Assembly (NCBI RefSeq): GCF_963378105.1
Contig: NZ_OY726398.1
Location: forward strand, 744,001-808,000
From: Mycolicibacter sp. MU0102
GTDB lineage: Bacteria > Actinomycetota > Actinomycetes > Mycobacteriales > Mycobacteriaceae
Direction: 5' to 3'
Length of the DNA: 64,000 nt
Made by a program: the position numbers and the translations under genes. Below, in pieces: positions 33,501 to 42,771 of this stretch. Each line of letters begins with the position of its first letter. Positions within the stretch are counted from its first letter, which is position 1. Below the pieces are notes generated by a model. That model was not told the origin of the DNA. It saw only the letters and a list, made by a program, of their open reading frames with translations, and made no database searches.

Positions 33501-34307
33501 ATGGGGATGAAGGACCTGATCCGCTGGTCCCCGGAATCGGCGATGGTTCGCCTGGCTGGGCCGATGGAGGCAGTCGGCGGGCTCTTCACCATGTCGGTGG
33601 ACGCCGTCAGGTTCTTGTTCAAGCGCCCGTTCCAGGCCCGGGAGTTCATCGAGCAGTCCTGGTTTGTCGCGCGCGTGTCGCTGGCGCCCACGTTGCTGGT
33701 GGCCATTCCCTTCACGGTCCTGGTCAGCTTCATCCTCAACATCCTGTTGCGCGAGCTCGGCGCGGCCGATTTGTCCGGTGCCGGTGCGGCGTTCGGCGCG
33801 GTCACCCAGGTCGGGCCGATGGTGACGGTGTTGATCGTGGCGGGGGCCGGGGCCACCGCGATGTGTGCTGACCTGGGGTCGCGCACCATTCGCGAAGAGA
33901 TCGACGCCATGGAGGTCTTGGGTATCAACCCGGTGCAGCGGCTGGTGACACCGCGGATGCTCGCCGCCGGACTGGTGGCGTTGCTACTCAACAGTCTCGT
34001 GGTGATCATCGGCATTCTCGGCGGCTACGTGTTCTCGGTCTTCGTTCAAGACGTCAACCCGGGCGCATTCGCGGCCGGGATCACCCTGTTGACCGGGGTG
34101 CCCGAGCTGGTCATCTCCTGCGTCAAAGCAGCACTGTTCGGGCTGATCGCCGGAATGGTCGCCTGCTACCGCGGCCTGACGATCTCCGGCGGCGGCGCCA
34201 AGGCCGTCGGCAACGCGGTGAACGAGACCGTGGTGTACGCCTTCATGTCGCTGTTCGTGGTCAACGTGGTGGTCACCGCGATCGGCATCAAGATGACGGC
34301 GCGCTGA
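33501..34307 (+). CDS. YrbEA-type MlaE-family permease
   Basis: This 268-residue integral membrane protein of the MlaE/YrbE family has five to six hydrophobic segments. Typical blocks are FIEQSWFVARVSLAPTLLVA and the cytoplasmic coupling loop DLGSRTIREEIDAMEVLGIN that docks with the MceG ATPase. In mycobacteria YrbEA/B pairs form the permease of Mce lipid importers and are normally followed by six mce genes. Here none follows. It is coupled to the YrbEB gene 3 bases downstream. Confidence 0.9.
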   Translation: MGMKDLIRWSPESAMVRLAGPMEAVGGLFTMSVDAVRFLFKRPFQAREFIEQSWFVARVSLAPTLLVAIPFTVLVSFILNILLRELGAADLSGAGAAFGAVTQVGPMVTVLIVAGAGATAMCADLGSRTIREEIDAMEVLGINPVQRLVTPRMLAAGLVALLLNSLVVIIGILGGYVFSVFVQDVNPGAFAAGITLLTGVPELVISCVKAALFGLIAGMVACYRGLTISGGGAKAVGNAVNETVVYAFMSLFVVNVVVTAIGIKMTAR

Positions 34308-34310
34308 GCC

Positions 34311-35165
34311 GTGGCGCTTCGTGCCCTGGCCGCCGTCTATCCCGGTGTCACCCGGCAGCTTCGACGACCGATCGCCGCGATGGGGCGCATCGGCGACCAC
34401 ACCCTGTTCTACGGCAAGGCGATCGCCACCACCCCGTTCGCGTTCGCGCACTACCGCCGCGAGGTCATCCGGTTGATCGCCGAGATCAGCATGGGCACCG
34501 GCACGCTGGCGATGATCGGCGGCACCGTGGTGATCGTCGGCTTCCTGACCCTGGCGGCCGGCGGCACCCTGGCGGTACAGGGATACAGCTCGCTGGGCAA
34601 CATCGGCATCGAGGCCCTGACCGGATTCCTGGCGGCGTTCATCAACGTGCGCATCTCGGCCCCGGTGGTCGCCGGGATCGGCCTGGCCGCCACCTTCGGC
34701 GCCGGTGTCACGGCGCAGTTGGGGGCCATGCGGATCAACGAGGAGATCGACGCGCTGGAATCGATGGCCATCCGCCCGATCGCCTACCTGGTCAGCACCC
34801 GGATCGTCGCTGGGCTGGTGGCGATCGTTCCGCTGTATGCCATCGCGGTGATCCTGTCGTTCGTGGCCAGTCGTTTCACCACGGTGTTCTTGTTCGGGCA
34901 GTCGGCCGGCCTCTACGACCACTATTTCCGCACGTTCCTCAACCCCATCGACCTGTTGTGGTCGTTCCTGCAGGCCTTCTTGATGGCGATCACCATCTTG
35001 TTGATCCATACCTACTTCGGCTATTTCGCCGCCGGTGGCCCGGCGGGGGTCGGTGTCGCGGTGGGCAACGCGGTGCGGACCTCGTTGATCGTCGTCGTCT
35101 CGGTGACGCTGTTGGTCTCGCTGTCGGTCTACGGGGCCAGTGGCAACTTCAATCTGGCCGGGTAG
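34311..35165 (+). CDS. YrbEB-type MlaE-family permease
   Basis: This 284-residue second permease subunit has the same coupling loop (QLGAMRINEEIDALESMAIR) and about five transmembrane helices. With YrbEA it should form a heterodimeric channel driven by MceG/Mkl. No mceA-F gene follows within the window; the next gene starts a mutase operon after a 70-base gap. It begins with GTG 34311. Confidence 0.9.
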   Translation: MALRALAAVYPGVTRQLRRPIAAMGRIGDHTLFYGKAIATTPFAFAHYRREVIRLIAEISMGTGTLAMIGGTVVIVGFLTLAAGGTLAVQGYSSLGNIGIEALTGFLAAFINVRISAPVVAGIGLAATFGAGVTAQLGAMRINEEIDALESMAIRPIAYLVSTRIVAGLVAIVPLYAIAVILSFVASRFTTVFLFGQSAGLYDHYFRTFLNPIDLLWSFLQAFLMAITILLIHTYFGYFAAGGPAGVGVAVGNAVRTSLIVVVSVTLLVSLSVYGASGNFNLAG

Positions 35166-35221
35166 CTGTCGGCATTTCCGCACGTCGCGCTAGTGGTATT
35201 GGCATTCTCCTTTTTTGCAAG

Positions 35222-35227
35222 TACCGT
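35222..35227 (+). promoter_or_regulatory. -10 element for the mutase unit
   Basis: TACCGT ends 8 bases before the mutase ATG and no Shine-Dalgarno is visible, which suggests a leaderless mRNA. The half-site GGCATTCTCC at 35201-35210 resembles the right arm of the shared operator but lacks the left arm. Confidence 0.4.
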
Positions 35228-35235
35228 ATCCATCG

Positions 35236-36812
<1,577 letters not shown>

Positions 36813-36813
<1 letters not shown>

Positions 36814-37247
36814 TGACTTCTCCGCATTCCCCCTCCGCAGCAGCCGTCCCGGCCCGTGTCCTGGTCGCCAAACCCGGTCTCGACGGCCACGATCGCGGGG
36901 CCAAGATCGTCGCCCGCACCCTGCGTGATGCCGGTTTCGAGGTCATCTACACCGGCATCCGGCAACGCGTCGAGGACATCGTCGCCACCGCACTGCAGGA
37001 GGACGTGGCGGTGGTGGGGCTAAGCATCCTGTCCGGCGCGCACGTGGCCTTGACCGGTCGCATCGTCGAAGCGTTGCGTGCCGCGGACGGCGGGGACATC
37101 GCCGTCGTGGTCGGCGGCACCATCCCGCAGGGCGACGTACCCAAACTGTTGGAAGCCGGTGCCGCAGCGGTCTTTCCCACCGGAACGTCTTTGGATGATC
37201 TGGTGACCGGGGTGCGCGAGGTGGTCGAGAAGGCGGAGGCGCGCTAG
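36813..37247 (+). CDS. B12-binding small subunit of acyl-CoA mutase
   Basis: This 144-residue cobalamin-binding domain has the base-off/His-on motif DGHDRG (residues 24-29, lower axial His26), the SILSG turn and the VVGGTIP loop. All elements needed to bind adenosylcobalamin are intact, so the mutase should be active despite its unusual large subunit. It overlaps the large subunit by one base (TGATG) and is followed after 2 bases by an LLM-class gene. Confidence 0.9.
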
Positions 37248-37249
37248 TT

Positions 37250-38203
37250 ATGCGACTTGGGGTGATGATCGGCGCCGAACGCGGCGATATGGCGCGCAAG
37301 GTCAAAAAGCTGATCTCCGACATCGAATGGGCTGACTCGGCGGGGCTGTCCACCGCGTGGATGCCGCAGGTGCCCGATGATTTCGACCTGCTGACCATGG
37401 TGGCGCTGATGGCATCGCACAGCACCCGAATCGAACTCGGCACTGCCGTGGTGCCCTTGCAAGCCCAGCACCCCATCGCGCTTGCCCGCCAGGCGCTTTC
37501 GGTGCACGCCATGTCCGGCGGCCGGCTGGCTCTGGGTGTGGGGCCGTCGCACCACTGGATCATCCGCGACATGCTCGGTCTGCCGTATGACAAACCGGCC
37601 GCTTACACCCGCGACTATCTGCAGGTGCTGAATGCGGCCATTGCCGGCCCGGGGCCGGTGGAGGTGGAGAACGACCACTTCACCGTGCACAACCCGACCG
37701 CACTGGGCGCCGACACCAAGATGCCGGTGCTGGTGGCAGCGCTGGGCCCGGTGATGTTGCAGATCGCCGGCGAGCACGCCGACGGCACATCGCTGTGGAT
37801 GGCCGACGAGAAGGCGATCGCCGAGCACATCGCGCCGAAGATCAACAAGGCCGCGGCCGATGCGGGCAAACCGCAACCGCGCATTGTCGCCGGTATCCCC
37901 GTCACCCTGTGCGCCAATTCCGAGATCGAGGCCGCCAAGGATCGCGCCAACCGCATCCTGGCCGAAGCCGAGACCTCGCCCAACTATCAGCGGCTGCTGG
38001 ACCGCGGTTCGGCCCGCAATGTCGGCGACCTGTGCGCGGCCGGCGACGAGGAATCAATCCTGAAGCGGTTCAAGCAGTTCGCCGACGCCGGAGTGACCGA
38101 TCTGTCGGTGCGGCTGCTGCCGATCGGCGACAACCGCGACGAGCTGATCGCCTCGAAGTACCGCACCCGCGAGGTGATCGCCGAACTCGCCAAGGCGGTC
38201 TAG
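37250..38203 (+). CDS. LLM-class F420-dependent oxidoreductase
   Basis: This 317-residue luciferase-like TIM-barrel protein has LGTAVVPLQAQHPIALARQA and GGRLALGVGPSHHWIIRDM, blocks found in F420-dependent members common in mycobacteria. They reduce or oxidise alcohols, enones or imines with F420. It sits between the mutase subunits and a CoA-transferase with almost no gaps, so it should act on the same intermediate. FMN as cofactor cannot be excluded. Confidence 0.82.
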   Translation: MRLGVMIGAERGDMARKVKKLISDIEWADSAGLSTAWMPQVPDDFDLLTMVALMASHSTRIELGTAVVPLQAQHPIALARQALSVHAMSGGRLALGVGPSHHWIIRDMLGLPYDKPAAYTRDYLQVLNAAIAGPGPVEVENDHFTVHNPTALGADTKMPVLVAALGPVMLQIAGEHADGTSLWMADEKAIAEHIAPKINKAAADAGKPQPRIVAGIPVTLCANSEIEAAKDRANRILAEAETSPNYQRLLDRGSARNVGDLCAAGDEESILKRFKQFADAGVTDLSVRLLPIGDNRDELIASKYRTREVIAELAKAV

Positions 38204-39229
38204 GTGAGCGGACCGCTCGCGGGGATCCGCATCCTCGAGGTGGGGGTGATGCTGGCCGGGCCATACGCCACCATGCTGCTGGCCGACCTCGGTGCCGAGG
38301 TCATCAAGATCGAACCGCCTGGCGGGGAAATCTCCCGCCAGGTCGGCCCCAGCTACTTCGCCAGTCTCAACCGCAACAAGACCAGCATCCAGCTCGATCT
38401 GGCGTCGGAGGCCGGGCAGGCCGCGCTGGGCGAACTCGTTGCCGAATCCCATGCGCTGCTGGTGAATATGAAGCCGTCAGTGATCCGCCGCCTCGGGCTC
38501 ACCTATTCGGCGCTGTCGCGCTTCAATTCGAAGATCGTCTGCGTTGCGCTGACCGGGTTCGGCCTGGACGGCGGTGACGAGCCGGCCTTCGACTACGTGA
38601 TCCAGGCCGCCACCGGGATCGCGGCGATGACCGGCGACCCGGATGCGCCACCGACCCTGCCGGGCTACTCATCGGCCGACAACTCCACCGGACTGACGGC
38701 GGCGCTGGGTCTGCTGGCGCAGATCGTCAGCGGCCGCGGCGGGCAGGTGGAGGTGTCGCTACTGGATGTGATGCTGTCGCAACTGAACTACCGCGCGTCG
38801 GCCTACCTCAACGACGGCGTCGAACCCCAGCGGCACCCGCACGGTGCGCACTCGTATTACGTACCCGCGCAGCTATTCCCGACCGCTCAGGGGTATCTGG
38901 CGTTGTTCGTCACCCATGACGGGTTCTGGGAGTCGTTCGCCACCGAGGCAGGTATCGACGGTTTCACGACGATGGCCGAGCGCGCGGCCCGCCGTGACGA
39001 GGTGCTCGCGGTGGTCACCGCCGCGCTTGCCGGCGACACCGCGGCGGGCTGGGAGGCGCGGCTGCGTCCCCTAGGCATCCCGGCGGCAGCGGTGCGCACG
39101 CTGCCCGAAGCTCTCCAGGCGCATCCGGAAATGGTCGTCACCGCAGGCGATTTCCGCCTGGTGGGCAGCCCGATCCGAATCGCCGGGTATGAACCGTCCT
39201 ACCGGCCGCCGCCGGGGTTGGGCGATTAG
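38204..39229 (+). CDS. CaiB/BaiF-family (class III) CoA-transferase
   Basis: This 341-residue protein moves CoA between carboxylic acids. It opens with GIRILEVGVMLAGPYATMLLADLGA (shown in part), the usual N-terminal block, and continues with EVIKIEPPGGE. The catalytic Asp is expected in VEVSLLDVML. Together with the mutase and LLM genes it forms one transcription unit. The GTG start touches the upstream stop. It ends 15 bases before the convergent thiolase-fold gene. Confidence 0.88.
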   Translation: MSGPLAGIRILEVGVMLAGPYATMLLADLGAEVIKIEPPGGEISRQVGPSYFASLNRNKTSIQLDLASEAGQAALGELVAESHALLVNMKPSVIRRLGLTYSALSRFNSKIVCVALTGFGLDGGDEPAFDYVIQAATGIAAMTGDPDAPPTLPGYSSADNSTGLTAALGLLAQIVSGRGGQVEVSLLDVMLSQLNYRASAYLNDGVEPQRHPHGAHSYYVPAQLFPTAQGYLALFVTHDGFWESFATEAGIDGFTTMAERAARRDEVLAVVTAALAGDTAAGWEARLRPLGIPAAAVRTLPEALQAHPEMVVTAGDFRLVGSPIRIAGYEPSYRPPPGLGD

Positions 39230-39244
39230 CGCTTCGGCGCCGGC

Positions 39245-40399
39245 TCAGACCGTGACGATCGATGCCGACGCCGTGCCGGGCGCGCCGTAGACCTGCGCGA
39301 ATCCCACCTTCGGGTCCCCAGGCACCTGACGGTCACCGGCCTGGCCGCGCAGTTGCAGCACCAACTCGTGCAGCTGACGCAGTCCCGAGGCGCCGATCGG
39401 TTCGCCGTTGGCGATCAGCCCACCATCGGTGTTGACCGGCAGTGACCCGCTGATCTCGGTGGCGCCGTCGGCGAGCAGCTTCTCCTGGTCGCCGTCGGCG
39501 CAGAAGCCGCACTCTGCCATGTGGATGATCTCGGCTCCGGCGTCGGTGTCCTGCAACTGGACCACGTCGACGTCGTCCGGTGTCACGCCGGCCTTTTCGA
39601 AAGCGGCGCGGGCGGCGTAGACCGTCGGTGATACGTCTTCGGTGATCGGAGCTGACGTCCCGTGGACTTCGTAGGCGCCGTAGGTGCGGGTGCGGATCTC
39701 GGTGGCCTGCAGGTAGACCGGCTTACCGCTGAAACGGTGTGCGATGTCGGCGCGACACATGATCACTGCGGCCGCGCCCTCATCCGGTGCGCAGAACATG
39801 AACTGGGTGAGCGGGTAATTCAGCACCGTCGAATCGAGGATGGCGTCCTCGGACATCGGCTTGCGCCGAAATGCGTTGGGGTTCAATGCGCCGTTGCGGA
39901 AGTTCTTGGCGGCGACCTTGGCCAGCGTGCGCGCCGAGATGCCGTGGTTATGCAGGTAGCGGTTCGCTTTCATGCCGAAGAACTTGGTGGTGACGAACTG
40001 CCCGTTCTCGGCGTACCAGGCCGGCAGGGCCAGCTTGGCCGGGTCGTCGGTGAACGCGCCGCGGGGGTGCTTGTCCATGCCGATCGCGATGCCGATGTCG
40101 TACTTGCCGGACCGGATGTTGTCGGCGCAGACCTGGGTGGCGGTGGCCGCGGTGGCGCAGGCGTTGAACACGTTCGTGAACGGGATGCCGGTCAGGCCGA
40201 CCAGCCGTGTGACCGCATCGGGATTGGAGATCTCGTAGCTGCCGCCCACGCCGAACTGGATGTCCTTCCACTGCGCCCCGGCATCGGCCAGGGCCAGGTG
40301 GATGGCCTCGGCACCCATCTGCATCGCGGACTTGTCGAAGCGGCCGAAGGGGTGCAGGCCGACCCCGATGATCGCCACATCGTTGTTCGCTACCGTCAT
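39245..40399 (-). CDS. Thiolase-fold (SCP2/Ltp-type) protein, probable aldolase or thiolase
   Basis: This 384-residue protein belongs to the SCP2-thiolase/lipid-transfer group. Cys81 in FNACATAATA occupies the nucleophile position. The usual HxxF-type histidine reads VVQLQDTDAG (Gln), and the GHP loop reads NGEPIGASG (Glu333). With both histidines replaced, ordinary thiolysis is doubtful. The partner DUF35 gene directly upstream recalls Ltp2-ChsH2, a retro-aldolase in cholesterol side-chain removal. ATG 40399 follows AAGGAG; the open frame extends to 40465. Confidence 0.8.
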   Translation of the reverse strand: MTVANNDVAIIGVGLHPFGRFDKSAMQMGAEAIHLALADAGAQWKDIQFGVGGSYEISNPDAVTRLVGLTGIPFTNVFNACATAATATQVCADNIRSGKYDIGIAIGMDKHPRGAFTDDPAKLALPAWYAENGQFVTTKFFGMKANRYLHNHGISARTLAKVAAKNFRNGALNPNAFRRKPMSEDAILDSTVLNYPLTQFMFCAPDEGAAAVIMCRADIAHRFSGKPVYLQATEIRTRTYGAYEVHGTSAPITEDVSPTVYAARAAFEKAGVTPDDVDVVQLQDTDAGAEIIHMAECGFCADGDQEKLLADGATEISGSLPVNTDGGLIANGEPIGASGLRQLHELVLQLRGQAGDRQVPGDPKVGFAQVYGAPGTASASIVTV

Positions 40400-40412
40400 T
40401 GTCCAGGTCTCC

Positions 40413-40829
40413 TTAGACGGGCTGGAATGCCCAGGTGAGAATCTCGGTTCCGTCGTCGTCGACATAGAACGGCACCATGGTCAGTTCGACGTTCATGCCG
40501 AATTTCAGCTTGGCGGGATCGGATTCGGTCAGCCGAGCCTCGACCTGGACCACGTCGCCGAGTCGGACCAGCCCCACCCCGTAGGGAGCGAAGCCCTCAG
40601 CGGTCTCGCCGCCGGCATAGGGCAGCTTCGGGACGAAACCCTGAGTGGTCCAGGCCTCCAAGGTGCCCTGGCGGGGCAGCAACAGGTCCTGCATCTGCGG
40701 GCCGCTGCATCGCGGACAGTGATCCTGGCGGGGCCACACCGTGGCTTGGCAATCCGTGCACTGGCTGCCGATCAGGGCCAGGTTCTCGTCGGGCCAATTC
40801 GTGACGTCGGGGGCGAGGGCCTTACGCAT
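40413..40829 (-). CDS. DUF35 OB-fold zinc-ribbon protein
   Basis: This 138-residue protein has a zinc ribbon (Cys24, Cys27, Cys38, Cys41: CTDC and CPRC) followed by an OB fold (GVGLVRLGDVVQVEARL). Such proteins bind acyl-CoA and pair with thiolase-fold enzymes, as ChsH2 does. It is first in a two-gene unit with the thiolase-fold gene 13 bases downstream. It starts with ATG 40829 after GGAAGG. Confidence 0.88.
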   Translation of the reverse strand: MRKALAPDVTNWPDENLALIGSQCTDCQATVWPRQDHCPRCSGPQMQDLLLPRQGTLEAWTTQGFVPKLPYAGGETAEGFAPYGVGLVRLGDVVQVEARLTESDPAKLKFGMNVELTMVPFYVDDDGTEILTWAFQPV

Positions 40830-40952
40830 TGGCGGCGGCCTTCCAGGCGGACACGCACAAAGTGGAAATCACATTCTCGATTAGAGCATACGTGCGTACT
40901 GCTAGGGAAGCCCGAACGAACCGTCCAGGATTCGCGGGTGGGTGTACCGGGC

Positions 40953-41008
40953 GCGCGAGCGTGCGCAAAATGTCAATTCTTCGCGGCGTGTCGCGTGCAC
41001 GCTCGCGC
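40953..41008 (-). terminator. Long hairpin between TetR and DUF35 genes
   Basis: GCGCGAGCGTGC at 40953-40964 and GCACGCTCGCGC at 40997-41008 form a perfect 12-base stem with a 32-base loop. It lies just after the TetR stop on the minus strand. No T run follows, so it may be a U-less mycobacterial terminator. In the same gap (40830-41050) TACGTGCGTA at 40889-40898 is a short palindrome near the DUF35 start. Confidence 0.45.
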
Positions 41009-41050
41009 CAGAAAGCGGGAAGGGCCCAGCTCGCGTCAGGGAAGCAGGGG

Positions 41051-41701
41051 CTACTTGGCGAGGCCGTGGGCGCAGAAGTCCCAGACCTCATCGGCGGTGA
41101 TCGGGTGGGCCGCCGGGTCGTCGGAGTCGGCACTGGACTGCGCCACGAACATGACGGTCTGCATGATCATGGCCGCCATACGCCGGGCGTTGACGCCCTT
41201 GCGCAGCTCGCCGGCCGCGTCGGCGGCTTCCATCAGTTCGGTGAGCAGCGTCAACAGCGGCGTGAAGGCCACCCGCACTTCGGTGGGGTGGGAGACCAGC
41301 AGGCGCGGCGCGAAATCGGTGAACAGCGGTCGCTTGGCGGAGGGGTCCGGTCGAGACAGCTCGAAGAGCAGCTCGATCGCCACTTTCAGCTGCTCGAGCG
41401 GCTTGGCCTGGCCCTCAGTGGCGGCACGGATCTGGTCGGATGTGCGCACCAGGGCGTCTTCGAAGAGGGCCAGCAGCAGCTCGTGCTTGCCGTTGAACTG
41501 CAGGTAGAAGCTGCGCAGCGACTGCCGGGAGCGCTCGACGACCTCTTGGACGGTGAAGTCGGTGCTGCCCTTTTCGATGATGATGGCTTGGGCTGCGTCC
41601 AGGAAGCGTTGAACGCGCTGGGCGGCCCGCAACCGGGCGGTCTTGATCGACCGCTCGACCGCCCGCTGCTTCCAGACGGGCTCTTCTTCCGGGTTACTCA
41701 C
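41051..41701 (-). CDS. TetR-family transcriptional regulator
   Basis: This 216-residue regulator has a helix-turn-helix at about residues 30-70 (FTVQEVVERSRQSLRSFYLQF) and a helical ligand domain. GTG 41701 is chosen because CGGAG lies 6 bases upstream; the frame extends open to 41794. It is divergent from the crotonase-P450 unit whose promoter holds a GAGAA-N5-TTCTC palindrome. That makes it a strong candidate for the protein binding that site. Confidence 0.85.
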   Translation of the reverse strand: MSNPEEEPVWKQRAVERSIKTARLRAAQRVQRFLDAAQAIIIEKGSTDFTVQEVVERSRQSLRSFYLQFNGKHELLLALFEDALVRTSDQIRAATEGQAKPLEQLKVAIELLFELSRPDPSAKRPLFTDFAPRLLVSHPTEVRVAFTPLLTLLTELMEAADAAGELRKGVNARRMAAMIMQTVMFVAQSSADSDDPAAHPITADEVWDFCAHGLAK

Positions 41702-41824
41702 CAGCGGCTCCGATGGTTGCCTTTTTGGGAGAACACGAATGCACCCTACCGGAGAACAGGCCCGGATTGACGTGGGCTGTCGCGGCGCTGCCATCCCGGT
41801 GGGGAAGATGGTAACTTCCCTGGT

Positions 41825-41843
41825 ATGAGAAGGGCATTCTCAT
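41825..41843. promoter_or_regulatory. Operator ATGAGAA-GGGCA-TTCTCAT
   Basis: ATGAGAA (41825-41831) and TTCTCAT (41837-41843) are perfect 7-base arms around 5 bases. CATTCT (41836-41841) is -10-like and lies 31 bases before the crotonase ATG. It has the same core and spacing as the sites at 24613 and 58345. Confidence 0.6.
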
Positions 41844-41872
41844 CAGTTGTCGGCGCAACCTGAAGGACGCTC

Positions 41873-42655
41873 ATGTACATCGACTACGAGGTCGCCGATC
41901 GGATCGCGACGATCACCCTGAACCGGCCCGACGCCGCCAACGCCCAGAACACCGAGCTGCTCGACGAGCTCGACGCGGCCTGGACGCGCGCCGCCGACGA
42001 CGATGACGTCGCCGTCATCGTGTTGCGCGCCAACGGCAAGCACTTCTCGGCCGGTCACGACCTCAAGGGCGGCGGCCCGGTGCCGGACAAGATCACGCTG
42101 GAGTTCATCTACAAACACGAGTGCAAGCGCTACCTGGAATACACGCTGCGGTGGCGCAATGTGCCCAAGCCGTCGATCGCCGCGGTGCAGGGCCGCTGCA
42201 TCTCGGGCGGGCTGATGCTGTGCTGGCCGTGCGATCTGATCATCGCCGCCGACGACGCGCAGTTCTCCGACCCGGTGGTGCTGATGGGCATCGGCGGCGT
42301 CGAATACCACGGGCACACCTGGGAACTGGGGCCACGCAAAGCCAAAGAGATGCTGTTCACCGGTCGGGCCATGACCGCGCAGGAAGCCGAGCAGACCGGC
42401 ATGGTCAACCGGGTGGTTCCGCGTGAGCAGCTGGACGCCGAGACCCGCCAGCTCGCCGAGCACATCGCCACCATGCCCTCGTTCGCCCTGCGCCAGGCCA
42501 AACGCGCGGTCAACCAGACACTCGACGTGCAGGGTTTTCATTCGGCGATCCAGTCCGCGTTCGACATCCACGAAACCGGTCACGGCAACGCGCTGTCGGT
42601 GTGCGGATGGCCGATTCTGGTGAACCTGGACGAGATGAAGTCTCAGGTCAAATAG
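41873..42655 (+). CDS. Crotonase-family protein lacking canonical acid residues
   Basis: This 260-residue crotonase has ITLNRPDAANAQN, then GKHFSAGHDLKG and QGRCISGGLMLCWPCD. Both positions that carry catalytic Glu in enoyl-CoA hydratase are changed: Met in GGLMLCW and Val in DPVVLMGIGG. Another reaction, or a side-chain from elsewhere, is therefore likely. A clear AAGGA precedes ATG 41873. A P450 gene follows on the same strand after 116 bases. Confidence 0.85.
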   Translation: MYIDYEVADRIATITLNRPDAANAQNTELLDELDAAWTRAADDDDVAVIVLRANGKHFSAGHDLKGGGPVPDKITLEFIYKHECKRYLEYTLRWRNVPKPSIAAVQGRCISGGLMLCWPCDLIIAADDAQFSDPVVLMGIGGVEYHGHTWELGPRKAKEMLFTGRAMTAQEAEQTGMVNRVVPREQLDAETRQLAEHIATMPSFALRQAKRAVNQTLDVQGFHSAIQSAFDIHETGHGNALSVCGWPILVNLDEMKSQVK

Positions 42656-42771
42656 TCACTCCGCCGGATCCGGCCTCGCGATTTGGTTCTCGGGGAATCT
42701 AACGATTGAGGCGAGCGGCACCTCATGGCACGGTGGTACCCACATGTACCGACTGTGTGGAAGGTGTTGGA

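Noticed and set aside
33501..35165. Complete mce operon
   Set aside because: Only the two permease genes are present; no MCE-domain protein follows in the window.
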